Shown in pieces: positions 10,383 through 21,629 of a DNA stretch of 64,000 nucleotides. This DNA comes from Pseudocercospora fijiensis CIRAD86. Its lineage: Eukaryota; Ascomycota; Dothideomycetes; Mycosphaerellales; Mycosphaerellaceae. The notes under the pieces were generated by a model that saw only the letters and a list, made by a program, of their open reading frames with translations, had not been told where the DNA came from and made no database searches. Positions within the stretch are counted from its first letter, which is position 1. The number at the start of each line of letters is the position of its first letter. The stretch covers positions 1,731,053-1,795,052 of the forward strand of contig NW_006921534.1 in assembly GCF_000340215.1 (NCBI RefSeq), written 5' to 3'. The position numbers and the translations under genes are program-made.

Positions 10383-11025
10383 AGTGGGAGACGGAAATAT
10401 GCGAAGAGCCAGATACTGTATCAGCAAGAGCATCAAGACCTGCAGTCGGAAGGATAAGATACGCGCACGTGCCGCGCTCAAGTAATTCGGCTTAATTACA
10501 TTGCATTCACAAGAGACTGCTCAGTTTGCCGGGATCCTGCCGAACCTGGCGATTATTCGTGCAGAGGGGGCAAACGGCCGTGAAGTCCAGACTCCCTCTC
10601 ATATTCATCTTCTGAGACGCTGATGCATGTCAGAGAACAGATGTGGGTACCGCTGAAGGAGAAACGAATGAAGTCAATATCCTGGCAACCACGAGGTGCA
10701 CGACTTGCAGCTGCAGTCAGAGCTATGGCTCGGCGTGATCCGATCGTTCAGAGCAGCTGCATATTGTATCGCCGTCGAAGCGAGCGAACTTTGATTGCTG
10801 ACCACTTCCAACAGGCCTTGAACCAGACTCGACACGAAAGCGATAACAGCAATTGAATTCATCGAGAAGATTTGTCACGACTCCAAGAACACTCCATGCG
10901 CCTCTATCATTATTGCCCTCAAGCCGAGACCAGCGTTCACCGCGAATTCCTCTTGCGAATAACGCTCTACCTCCACACAGTCCCTCGAAGCTCGGTGCCT
11001 GAGGTACTGATCCTCGCTTGCGAGG
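10383..11025. other. Intergenic flank of first mobile element
   Basis: Normal host base composition with no supported gene. Just outside the element's left repeat lies a perfect hairpin sequence, CCTCGCTTGCGAGG (11,012-11,025). Confidence 0.5.
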
Positions 11026-11046
11026 GCCTAACGATAAGCTGGGCAA
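11026..11046 (+). repeat. Left terminal inverted repeat of element 1
   Basis: It begins GCCTAACGATAAG and matches the reverse complement of 21,609-21,629 at 19 of 21 positions. It sits exactly where base composition changes from host-like to RIP-like. Confidence 0.75.
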
Positions 11047-11857
11047 AACGACCACTTCCTACTACGAGTATATTGCGCACGCCAATATATATTAATACTA
11101 TGCTTAGGCGGCGTAGAATGGCCATTTTGGAATCATTCTGTCTATTTAGAATATTTATGCGACGTTGTGTTATAAAGATATAGTCGATGCCCGAAGCCGA
11201 CTCTAGCTTCTAGCTAGGAAAACCGTATATACCTGGGATCTATTAACAACTAATAATACCGTAAAAATATGGCATTAGTATAAGCTTGTAGCGCGTCCAA
11301 TTTTAAGTAGGAAATGTATAAGGTAGCAGCGTATAAAGTATAGTACTAAAGGATAATCGCTAATTAGCAGAGGTTACTCTTAAAGCCGGCTTTAGCACTA
11401 AAACTAGCACTAAAACATTAAATCCCTAACTACTACCAATATTCCCGATATGCATATAAGCTTATAGCTGTTGCAAAGGCGACTAGGGAATATATAAAGT
11501 GTTTGTATATGCCGTATCGTATTTTAAAGATATACTTAACCCGTAGAGGAAGTCTTTGTCTAGTCGACTATTATGCAAATAGCGCTCTAATGTAGGGCGC
11601 CGTGTCGCATATGCGTCTATCTCTTAGAGCGTATTATAGGCGTTTAAGTCGAGCTCTTTTATTGTCGCCGTAGTAGGCAAATGTCTAAGCCTGTCTTAGT
11701 TAAGTAGGTCCATTTCTATATAATACAAAGTACTAACGCCGCCTCTAGTAAGCAGCGCGCTCTCTAGCTCTTTTTAAAAGACTTCCTCTTCCGCCGCCCT
11801 TCCTCTCCGAATTCGAGCGATCTATATAACTATACCTTAATTACCGCCGCCGCCGCT

Positions 11858-14800
11858 ATGTCCTCCGGCGACGAAGAAATAGGCGAAGCCGCCTTACTAA
11901 AGCGTCCTAAAGATAAAGAGATAGGAGATAGCGACGACCTCGAGCAACAGATTAATGTTATATCGGAAGGTATATAGCTTACGTCGATAGCAGACGATAC
12001 CTTTAACGATGCTAAAGGTCGAGAAGCTTTACAGAACGATATAGAAATCATAAGACGCGAGCGCCTTATAGCTATTATAGTAGAGGCCGCTCGCGCTAGC
12101 CTAGTTAGTAATCTAGCTAAACCGGCAGTCGAGGAGCAGTAAGAGGAAGAGATTAATAATATCGATAAAGACGATATCGATACTAAATTAAGTAATAAAG
12201 AAGAGGAAACCGACGAGGAGGATACGAACGCTAATCCCGCTTACGAGCGCCGGTACTAAGCAAGGGTAGATAATGTAGATAATACAGATAATACAGATAA
12301 TGCAGATAATGCAGATAAAGAAGATAAAGATATAATCGAAGACAAGAAGACTAGGGTAAAGCGCCTCGACCGCGAGAAGCGTATGCCTATAGAAGAGTTT
12401 AATAAGGCGATAGAAGAACTCGAGCGTCTTTAGATCGGTCTAATTGAGCTTATCTAGCGATAGGTAGGACAACCGGGTACACAAACCTATCGCCGCCGAC
12501 TTAAGTATATTATAGATACGTTCTCGGACGAGAAGCTTACTAATAGGCGACTTATACGTAGGCAGCTAAAGCAACTAGTCGGTACGCCGTTCTTCGACTA
12601 GTACGATCCTAAGGATAGTATAACCGAGTTCGATTTAGCTACGATCGACGCCTAGATTAAAACTACGGCGCTATTGTAGTACGACATGCTACGGAACGAG
12701 CTGCTACCTAACAAGAAGGCTAATAAGGGTACATACGTTTTCGAAGACTCGCGTAAGATAATGCGAAAGCGCATTACCGTGCTAATAGGTATCGTAGTTC
12801 GTTCGATCGCGTCGACTAATGCCTCTCGCCTTTATAAGGCCCTTAGTGTGTATCTAGTAGCTAGTAGTTGCCCTCGCTATATACTCGAGGTCCTTAACAA
12901 TATAGGCATCGTGTCTTCGTATAAAACCATTTAGCGCATTATAGTAGAGAATGCTAAAGCGCAGATAGAGGCAATCCGGACGCTTGTATAGGATCTAGAT
13001 AACGGTTAATAGTATGTATACTAGGACAACTTCAATCGCTAACGTAGAATACACGAGCAGACTACTAGCGATACTAGAACCTTTAATAGCTTTACTACCT
13101 CTTACATCGCCCGCAATCTATATATCCCGAAAGGTAGCCTAAAGCAGAGCATATTGCGGTACGATGTCCCTCTCGACCCGAGCGATATTATTAACAACAT
13201 CGTAAACGACTAATATAGTCGACAGATCGCTACCTATTTTATAGACTAGGCGCTCGGTAAGCTCCTCGGTATAGAGATCGATTAGTATATAAAGAACTAG
13301 TCTTCGTCTACTAAATTTATTCGTCTAATATTTCTAAAGATCAAGCCTCTAAAGATAGATCCTCCGAAGGTATACTCGATGCTACTATCTATATACGATA
13401 AGGCGACGATCAAGGGTATATATAGTGTTATAGACGACCTCTTCCTCAATTTCATAGGCCTTAATCGCGATAGCGACTTCTTTAAGGAGCGGCTAGTTAT
13501 CTCCGTCGGGGATAATATAACTAATATATGTAATCGAAGCACTTAATTCGAGAGTGTTAAGAGTAAGAACGCGTACGATACTCGCAGATTCATCCTTGCC
13601 TCGCTAGTATAGTTCTACACTTTTATAAATATCCTCTACGGCCTACTAAAGACTTACTAGAATACTAATAAGGATAGAGAGCTACTTAATTATTGTTTCT
13701 AAGAAGATGCGCGCTTCCTAAATCTAAAGCATCTTAGCAACGAGAAGCCTAAGTTCTTCCTTATATAGGGACTAGTAGAAACTAGTTTCGATAGCCGCAT
13801 TGTCGTAGTGTTCGCCTAAATGCTAATCGACGAAGGCAAGATGCTACCTATTCGAGGAGATAAGAATCGTCTTAATGCGATAAAGAGGGCTGTTAAAGAC
13901 CTAAGAGCGGTTAAATATATCGACATCCTATTAAAGATGTATAAGAAGCTATTTACGGTTAACGCCTAGCGCGGCGTAGCGACTCTAGTACTAGTGCTAA
14001 CTCCTACGAGTGCTAGCGGCGCTCGTGCTTCTATAGGTACTAGCGGTGCTCGTAGCAGCGCTCGTAGCAGCGCTCGTAGCGGCGCTCGTAGCGGCGCTCG
14101 TACTTCGACGGATGCTAGCGCTCTAGGGCGCGATAAGTTCTTATCTAGTTCCTTAATAACACTGCCGGACTCGGCTAACCGCTTACCGCCTAACGCGCCG
14201 GATCCGGCCTTTACTACTATATGTCGTATGTTGCAGATATACATCCTCTTCTTTACTACTAAGAAAGCAGTATGTAAAGCGGATATTAGACATCTCCGCC
14301 GTGTCGTCGATCTGCTTATTTAGCTATTCTTAGGTAATCGCTAAACCAACTATAGCCGTATGCTAGTCTATCTACGGTAGTTGTTAAGTAACGCGGCGGA
14401 TAAAGTGTTACAAGAGGCGATCCTTACTTCCGGTGTCGTAGTTAGGGATCGTAAGGGCTATGCTCTTGCCTCTAATAAACTAGTTAAGTTCTATAACTAC
14501 GATTACTCTAAGGATATAAAGAAGTACTCTAATTCTACTTATAGTATCGACGCAACCTTCCGTAAGGTCGCCTTAAACCGCGAAGCGTCTCGCGTAGCTA
14601 AGCAGATCTTCCGTACCGGTCTTAGTATCAAGAACAACAACACTTATAACCGCAAAGATATATCTGTTATAGTATTCAACCTAGCCGAGAAGATCTTAAC
14701 CGAGGGACAGGCTAGCTAGTAGAGAAAGGCCGGTGCTCTTTCGGATAATATCGAGTAGCTTAGATACGACAAGCTTGCTACTACTATCGAGGAGCTAAAC

Positions 14801-15058
14801 ACTGCCAATCTCCGCCTATATAAGGGCCGTGCTAGCCCGCTACTTCGCTATAAACACGATAAGGATACTGCTAAGCGCGAAGAGGGCGGAGGAGATCGTA
14901 GTCCTCTTGCCGCTACTAGCTAGAATAATGAGGTATAGGCGATTCGTAGGAGTGATAGCTTCTATAAGCTTATAGAAGGCAATCTCGAGGAAATAGACCT
15001 AACCGGGAATTAGGGTAGTAGTCTGTTTGTCGGGGCTGGCTTAGATAGCGAGATGTAA
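11858..15058 (+). pseudogene. DUF6589-like transposon protein, RIP-inactivated
   Basis: One reading frame of 1,066 codons runs from ATG 11,858 to TAA 15,056-15,058 without any frameshift; it is broken only by internal TAG/TAA codons, as expected from RIP of CAG, CAA or TGG. In order: an acidic N-terminus (SSGDEEIGEA), a Glu/Asp-rich region with a DN(A/T/V) repeat near 12,270-12,330, then from about 12,690 a region whose layout matches DUF6589. Landmarks are RKRITVLIGIVVRS and ILEVLNNIGIVSS before the YxxDNF-type motif (about 13,017-13,035), RLVISVGDNIT (about 13,491), and GNR.TNYSRM and IDATF (about 14,334-14,560). A Gly/Ala/Arg/Ser repeat is encoded near 14,020-14,110. The role is probably transposase or recombinase, by context only. 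Confidence 0.65.
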
Positions 15059-15780
15059 GGCCGGAGCTAGCTAGGTAGAGGCAGTTAGTCCGATATAGGC
15101 CAAGATAGAGAGTTAAGTAGTAATGGTCGAGATTTGGACGGTATTGCAAAGGCTGGTTGCTATATCTAAGACGTAATATTATACTGTCCCGGGTCTATAT
15201 CCTCCTAGGCCTTATAGCCTTAGGTACGGTTATATGCTAGCGGAGATAGTCGCTGCTCTTGCCTCGAAAGTGCGATAATAGATAGCCGTTATTGTTGCCT
15301 TACTATTGTCGTGCTGCTATTAGTAGAGGCAAACTTTACCTACGCGGCGTATATCGACCTCCGCTTTCTAACCTTAACTTCTTCTTCTTCTATATATATA
15401 TACTAACACACTAACACCCCTAGCAACACACTAGCTGTCGGCTCTTAATAGCAACAGTGTCGATACCTCTTTGTCGTATATAGGTAGCTCTATAGCGATC
15501 AACACTATTCCTTGCTAGTTCTGCGGCTTGCTACCGATAGAGCCGCTTATCTAATAGTTGAGGTTCCTCGGCAGGTGGTTTATTTAGTCCTTTCTCTTCG
15601 AGGTTTAGTCTCCGATGGGCTTTACTAAGCAAGACGTTGCGAGGCGACTCTCCTAGCGAGTAGGTGTACTATAGCTTTAGCGGGCGTCGACTACGCATTT
15701 AACCGAAAGAGTATAGTTATTGTTAGATCGCAGTCTTATCTTAGTGCAACAGACTACGGGTCTCGGGTGGATTAGCGGAG

Positions 15781-16006
15781 GTAAAAACTCTTTAGTAAGG
15801 TATACCTATAATACGGCTGACGGTCTAACTCGGTAAAAACTCTTTAGTAAGGTATACCTTAAGTAGCGGCTCGATAGCGACTCTCCTACTAAGTAGGTTA
15901 ATAGACTAAGTGGGTTAATAGATAGAGTGGGTTAATAGGTTCGTAGCATTGCTATAGGTCTAACTCGGTAAAAACTCTTTAGTAAGGTATACCTTAAGTA
16001 GCGGCT
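15781..16006. repeat. Three dispersed copies of a ~40-50-bp repeat
   Basis: Copies at about 15,781-15,818, 15,832-15,880 and 15,957-16,006 share GTAAAAACTCTTTAGTAAGG followed by TATACCT. The last two extend on both sides (GGTCTAACTC before, AAGTAGCGGCT after). Confidence 0.85.
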
Positions 16007-17220
16007 ATAGGCTTCCTACGTTCGGATTCTTTATAGAATAACATACGCGCATCTAGTTAAGTCGGCGTAACGCCTTCGTTAGGACTGTTAGTTATAATAA
16101 CCTTATTACGTAAGGGCCTCTAGTATACTTAAGCCCGAAGGCGCTTAGTCTTAGTCTTCACTGCTATACGACTGCAGCCCTTTGCGCATTAAGACTGCTA
16201 TTCGACTACAGTGCGTACCGAACCGAACCGATCGAAAGCGCATTAAGACTGTTATCCGACTATAGTGCGCCTCCTCTTCTAGTAAGCGTATCAACATTGC
16301 TATACGACTGCAACGCGCTCGACAACCCTTTTCTGCGGTGTCTCTAACACTAAGGGCGCGGTTACACTCTATTGTTGTCTAGGTACTAATAAGTGTCGCT
16401 TTAGCGAATAAGCTGTTATTGTTTCGCTTAATAAGTCCCGTCCTATATACCTTGTCTTCGGCTATGCGTACTATAGTTAGTAATAGAATGCGTTAATTAT
16501 TGCGCATTGCGCGTAGCATATAGGCTATATATAATGCTAGTATGCTTCGGAGTGTGTGCTTCTACAGCCGCTTAGTGCCGCTAGTTAATCAGATCCCCGG
16601 ACGCTACTGTTCGTTTTCTCTGCCTTGTATAGTAACCAGTTATCGGAATAATCGTTCTAGGGAGAGTCTAAGTAATAGAGGGCGTTAACGTAAGAGGGCT
16701 ATCGTAGCTTCTCGAAGAGTGCTTGCGCTCGATGCATGTTATCGCCTTACGTATCTATCCTTGCCGTATATATTGTAGTGCTAATAGCTGCGGTACAATA
16801 AGTATAGTGCTAGTCTCGCTAGTCTCGCTAGTCTTACTAGTCTCGCTAGTAACTTCTCGCTAGTGTTAGTAACTTCTCGGGTTTCGGAGGCGGTTCTTAG
16901 TGCCTAAGGCGGCCGTCGTTATCGTATTGGACACTTTTGTTAGCGCTATTTGCTAGAAATGCGCGCAATCGGCGTATCTCGCTACATTGGTAATATACTG
17001 TTATAAAAGTCGTAAAAGTCGTAAAGTCGGTATTGTAAATACGCGGAAGGAAGCAGCTATAACGTTTAATCCCACTAATCAAGCGCTCTGCTATACTAAA
17101 TCCGGGGTCTTAGCGGGACTCGGTATCCTTGTCGCTTCCTCGAATTTACGCTTCTCGCCTAGCTCTTATATACTATCGACACCTACGACTATCTACAAAC
17201 CCTCGTCGCAAAGAACACAA

Positions 17221-17328
17221 TAGAAAAGCCTGCTTAGCGAGCTTATAAGGACACGATAGAAGAGCCTGCTTAGCGAGCTTACGAGGACATAATAGAAGAG
17301 CCTGCTTAGCGAGCTTACAAGGACATAA
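17221..17328. repeat. 36-bp tandem repeat, three copies
   Basis: Each unit starts TAGAAGAGCCTGCTTAGCGA. The copies differ at a few positions, mostly C/T or A/G. Confidence 0.9.
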
Positions 17329-17382
17329 TAGAAGGGTAGTAAGGAAGGACCTTATTAAATGCCAATTCTAGCGCCAATTCTA

Positions 17383-17660
17383 GCGCTAGCTCTCGTAGAA
17401 GCAGCTGAACCAGGCATCCTACATTATATACCGGCTCTCGCAGAAGTAGCTAAACTAGCGCTAGCTCTCGTAGAAGCAGCTAAACTAGGCATCCTATATT
17501 ATACACCGGCTCTCGCAGAAGTAGCTAAACTAGCGCTAGCTCTCGTAGAAGCAGCTAAACTAGGCATCCTACATTATATACCGGCTCTCGTAGAAGCAAC
17601 TTAACTAGGCATCCTACATTATACGCTAGCTCTTATAGAAGCAACGCGATCGAGCGTAGT
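17383..17660. repeat. 75-bp tandem repeat, about three copies
   Basis: Units begin at 17,383, 17,458 and 17,533 with GCGCTAGCTCTCGTAGAAGC. The third unit degrades into partial copies up to about 17,660. Confidence 0.9.
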
Positions 17661-17744
17661 GTTACGGCTTACTTTTCCGGGGATAGGATAAGGACTTAGC
17701 GAGCTTATAAGGACATAATAGAAGGGTGGTAAGGAAGGACCTTA

Positions 17745-20700
17745 TTAAATGCCAATTCTAGCGCCAATTCTAGTGCTAATTCCAGTGCCAATTCTAGTGC
17801 TAATTCCAGTGCCAATTCTAGTGCCAATTCTAGCGCTATTTCTAGCGCCATTTCTAGCGCTATTTCTAGTATAGGCTATAGCTAGTTTCTTATACGCCAG
17901 CCCTCGTAGAAGCAGCTCAACTACGATACCTACGACTATCGACACCTACGACTATTTTATACGCTTCGCTCGATAGTGCTTTACCTACTCCTCTTCCTAC
18001 TCCTAAGACTACGAATAACGACTACGGCTACCCTCTTTACTACCTACGCGGCTACCTACACGGCTGCTGCTAGTTATGCTATACAAGCCTTCGCTACGCT
18101 TAGACAGCTTCCGCTTACGACCGCCGCGAGTCGTTAAGCTAGCGGCATTAAGCAGATGTTCAGACTGTTCGGCGGTACGAAGAGTCGCTTCTAAAGGGCG
18201 TAGTGGACTCTGGACTCTACGGCCTTAAGAAGGAGAGGCACGGCGCTTATCTCCGGTAGATGTAGATGCGGTAGGACGGGCAGGGCGGTTACGAGTGCTT
18301 CTTGTTACTAGAGCCTCTTCTTCTATAATAGCAGTCTCTCGCTAACGGGCTTTACGAGCTTTGTTAGCAATTGCGAGCTTGCGGGTAGACTCAGCCTTAG
18401 CGGACTTCTTAATAGCTTTACGCATAGCTGCCTAGTCGTCGGTCCGCTACTGTAAGCGGGTACGTTAAGGGCGTAGCTGCTCTAGCTAAGACGCCTAATC
18501 TACTGTCTGCTAGTTGTCTATACTAACTCTAGCTCTAGCTTTAGTACTAACGTCCTCGCCGCGGTTAGGTTGCTTGCCCTTAGCCTTTACGCTCTTGCGG
18601 CTATCGGCCTTCTTCTTCTTAGCCTCCTCCTACGCTACGTATACCTCTAGAGCGATACGGTTCAACTCGGCGATAAGATTAATAATCTGTTATAGTCGAT
18701 CCTATCGGAAACTATTACCCGAAGCGTCTAGATCATTCTACTGCTTAAGACTAGGAGCAACTTTGTATAAGTCCTCTACTACTAGCGCTTTACCTAATGC
18801 CTAATCTTCGGCGGAGTCTATATAAGTGAAGATGTCGCATATACTATAGATGAATTTGTCTAGTATAAAGAAGCTTAGTACGATCCGGAAGCGTCGGTTT
18901 GTATTAGGAAACAGCTTGTCTACCTACTTAGCGTACTAACTATATACGAAAGGAAAGGCGCATCCTACGCGAGTACCTTTCTACGGCGAAGTAACTTTAG
19001 ATAGCGCTATATTAGTAGGAGCTCTAGTATCTATATCGAGGAAATCGGACACCTCCGGATTGCAGATATTGCAGCAGAGGCCTTCTAGCGTAGTTATCGA
19101 TAGCTCGTATATACGCTTAGCCTTACCGAGGTAGGCGTTAATTACCTTACGAGGACAGAGATTCCCCGGTAATAGTAACAGGTGCGAGTTAATAATGCGA
19201 CGCTACGGCTCGGGTACCTTCTCGCGACGCTCTAAATCATCCTTAGTCTAGGTCTTTAGTCGGCTAGACTGTAAGAACTCGGCATCGTTATCGTCTATAA
19301 TACTACCGGCATTAGGGAATTCGTCTTCTTCCTCTGTACCTTCTCCTAGCATCTCGACTACTCGTAGACGGCTTAGGCGCATAGGTGTATACGGCTATCG
19401 AGAGCGAGTTTAGATAGATGTTGTAGCGATAGAGATAGTACCCGGCGGTGCATCCTTAAAATTATCGAATACCTAGTACGGCAATATGAAAATGCTATAC
19501 GCCTATCCGACAATATCGCGACCGCTACGACCGACACGCTATACTACATCCTCGACATCCTTCGTAATTAGAAACTTAAACTAGATCGCAATCTTAATGT
19601 TAGGGACATTTAAGCCGATACTTAGTGCTAGGGTGCTTACTATTACTCGGATTGGTCTACTACGCTTACTAAAGATATTATATCGCTCCTTTTGATCGGC
19701 TTCTACGATATACGAGGTATAGAAGGAGACAGTAAGACGGACATCTACGCCGCTACTATTAAGGATAGGATTATAAGAATACTTCTTATTCTAATCCGGG
19801 CTGTCCTTAGTTATATACACTAGACAGTTGCGAAGGAACTCGACTATCTCCTATACTAGTATACGCGCGTCCTAGAAGATAATAGTCTTATTAATTTCTA
19901 TTAGAGTAGCTTCACCGTCCTTTACTCTACGTACAATCGCGAAGAACAGACTCTTATAATTTCCGAGCTCCTTAAAGAGAAGGGGTTTAACGATATAGGT
20001 AATGTCCGGACGGTCGATACTACTACGGAAAATCTTCGTTATATATAGCGTAAGGCCAACTTCGCGAAAGCCGGCGTTATCGAGGATGTATTGTTATATA
20101 CTAGCCTCGATAGATAGCGTTATAGACATACTAAGCTAGACAGTATCGCGGCGTACGATTGAGCATAGCTAGCTAATAGCAGCAAAGGCAGTACGGAAGT
20201 CCTTCTATTTCTTAACTAGATATACCTTATCGATCGCAATAAGACTAATGCGGCGGCGAACGTACGGCTTTGCGAGGAGATCTCGAAACTCTAGCAATGT
20301 AGCCTGTTCCGGACCTATAATAATGTACTAGACTTTGCTATCCTTAATCTTCTTATACTAGTCTAGATCCAGCTTTTTCGTATCTACATTAATAACTATC
20401 GAGGTTACTAGCTTAATATCTCTATTAAGCGCCTTAATAGCTGTATTCTGTTCTTCTTCGAGGCGGATAAGCGGGCTAATTACGATCGTAGTTTGCCCTA
20501 TTAAAACCGAGAAGGACTAGAAGATTATACTCTTGCCTTTACTAGTACGTACTGCGATTAGCGCATCCGACTATCTAAAGGTAATTGCGTTAATTCTATC
20601 GACCTAGATGTCTCGCGGCGAATAATCGCGCTCTAGGTGCATCTACTTTAGTACGCGGCGTATACTAGCCTCGATAATATCGCGCTAGACGTCGACTAAT

Positions 20701-20999
20701 TGCGGGCACTGCATTGTATCGTAGATTACCTACTATAGCTGCTATAGTAACATATTAGGAATATCGGCGCATCTCTCTATAAAATGCTATAGGTATTGCG
20801 CCTCGTTATTAGGCAAAGGTACAGCTGTATTAATACCTTCTAGGCGCGTACGATAAGATACTGCGGATATGCTAGCTAGAAGGCGAGCTAGGTTGCTATT
20901 AGCTATAGTAGTAGTAGCGTCTTTCCTCGGCCGACCTCGACCTCTTCTAGATCTACTAGCGACGGCGGCGGCCCTCTAAGCCTTGCTCTGTTTCGGCAT
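17745..20999 (-). pseudogene. RecQ-family DNA helicase with AT-hook, RIP-inactivated
   Basis: One frame of 1,085 codons including the stop runs from ATG at 20,999 to 17,745, broken only by stop substitutions. The N-terminus has an AT-hook-like RGRGRPRK. Helicase motifs in order: motif I TSKGKSIIF (about 20,521-20,545), VISPLIRL, an IIGPEQ-type motif, motif II read as IAIDKVYLV (20,217-20,240) where the family has DEVH/DEAH, motif V STLALSIGLNVP, and motif VI .RVGRSGRD (about 19,520-19,546, first Gln now a stop). The Glu-to-Lys and His-to-Tyr changes in motif II are G-to-A and C-to-T, typical RIP damage, and would abolish ATP hydrolysis. The family resembles the multi-copy, often subtelomeric fungal RecQ (TLH-type) helicases. 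A Cys-containing segment (LCCNICNPE) and a basic, repeat-bearing C-terminus follow. Confidence 0.85.
17752..17870. repeat. 12-bp tandem repeat inside the helicase 3' end
   Basis: About ten 12-bp units of the type CCAATTCTAGCG. Read on the - strand in the helicase frame they encode a four-residue repeat (ARIG/ARNS/TRIG types). Confidence 0.9.
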
Positions 21000-21608
21000 G
21001 CTTACTTAATGCGCGTACGTATGTGTATAGGTATGCGTAGGTGTCCGAGATAGTGTCGTTGCGACTCGATTGCGGATATTAGAAGCGGATATTTAGCGGG
21101 AATAAATAGGTTGCTTTATACGTAAGAGGTTGAAAACAGTTACGCGCAACACTGTCTTAGAGTGTGCCTAGTCGCGCTAGACAGTGCTAGAATGTGCGTA
21201 TTAGAAGTGTTAGGGTCTATATATTCAAAAAGGTGGATTTTGGCTATCTTAGTCCGGGCGCCTATACTATAGCAACGTATTACTTTAATGACTTAGACAA
21301 CACTTAGAGGAGATTTACGGTATAAAGAAGGCGTAGATTACTAATTACTAGTATTGGAAGTGGTAGTGTTAGTATCTTTTCTATAGCACTTCGATAGCGA
21401 CTCGAACTACTAATATATTCTAATACATAGGTTAGAAAGTATATAATTTCTGTAGCTATAAGTTCTCGACAATATATTAATTTAACTGCGGTATGTAATT
21501 TTTTGCGCTGCGCTCGAGGTCCATTTTCGCATTGTCCTATATAAAATAAGCGTAGTTGTGTCGCTATATAATATATAAGGTTAGAAATAATGTTATCTAG
21601 TGATAGAG
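21000..21608. other. Upstream leader of the element-1 helicase
   Basis: RIP-like sequence between the helicase start and the right terminal repeat. It presumably held the helicase promoter. No gene is seen. Confidence 0.5.
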
Positions 21609-21629
21609 TTGCCTAGGTTATCGTTAGGC
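21609..21629 (-). repeat. Right terminal inverted repeat of element 1
   Basis: Its reverse complement begins GCCTAACGATAAC and pairs with 11,026-11,046 with two mismatches. One mismatch is G/A, compatible with RIP. Host-like composition resumes directly after it. Confidence 0.75.

Larger units (their letters stand above)
15059..17744. other. Repeat-rich spacer between the two element-1 genes
   Basis: No gene is supported. The spacer carries at least five families of short direct repeats, listed separately. It also has a pair of ~30-bp repeats containing GCGCATTAAGACTG (about 16,185 and 16,237), a CTCGCTAGT cluster at 16,810-16,870, and a ~79-bp direct repeat (17,308-17,386 and 17,698-17,776) containing AAGGAAGGACCTTATTAAAT. 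Both genes point into it, so it would hold both 3' ends. Confidence 0.6.
11026..21629. mobile_element. TIR-bounded 10.6-kb element with DUF6589-like and RecQ genes, RIP-mutated
   Basis: A block of sharply different composition (TpA-rich, with stop codons TAG/TAA scattered through otherwise open frames) is bounded at both ends by the same sequence in opposite orientation: 21 bp at 11,026-11,046 and 21,609-21,629, 19 of 21 matching, sharing GCCTAACGATAA. It contains one gene per end, pointing inwards: a DUF6589-like protein on + (11,858-15,058) and a RecQ-family helicase on - (20,999-17,745). The spacer is packed with tandem repeats. This fits a DNA transposon. The closest described group I recall is the helicase-carrying Academ lineage (AcademH), but I cannot confirm that DUF6589 is its transposase. 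No certain target duplication is seen; CGCT near both ends (11,015-11,018 and 21,634-21,637) is a weak candidate. Confidence 0.7.

Noticed and set aside
17221..17870. Tandem repeats as a CRISPR-like array
   Set aside because: Units are contiguous without unique spacers, the genome is fungal, and one set is part of a coding frame.
11858..20999. In-frame TAG/TAA codons as stop-codon reassignment or readthrough
   Set aside because: Host genes in the same window use TAA, TAG and TGA as normal stops, and the base context fits RIP of CAG, CAA and TGG.
11026..21629. Helitron or Starship element
   Set aside because: The helicase shows RecQ-type motifs rather than a RepHel protein, and no DUF3435 tyrosine-recombinase frame is recognisable; inverted repeats are also not a Helitron trait.
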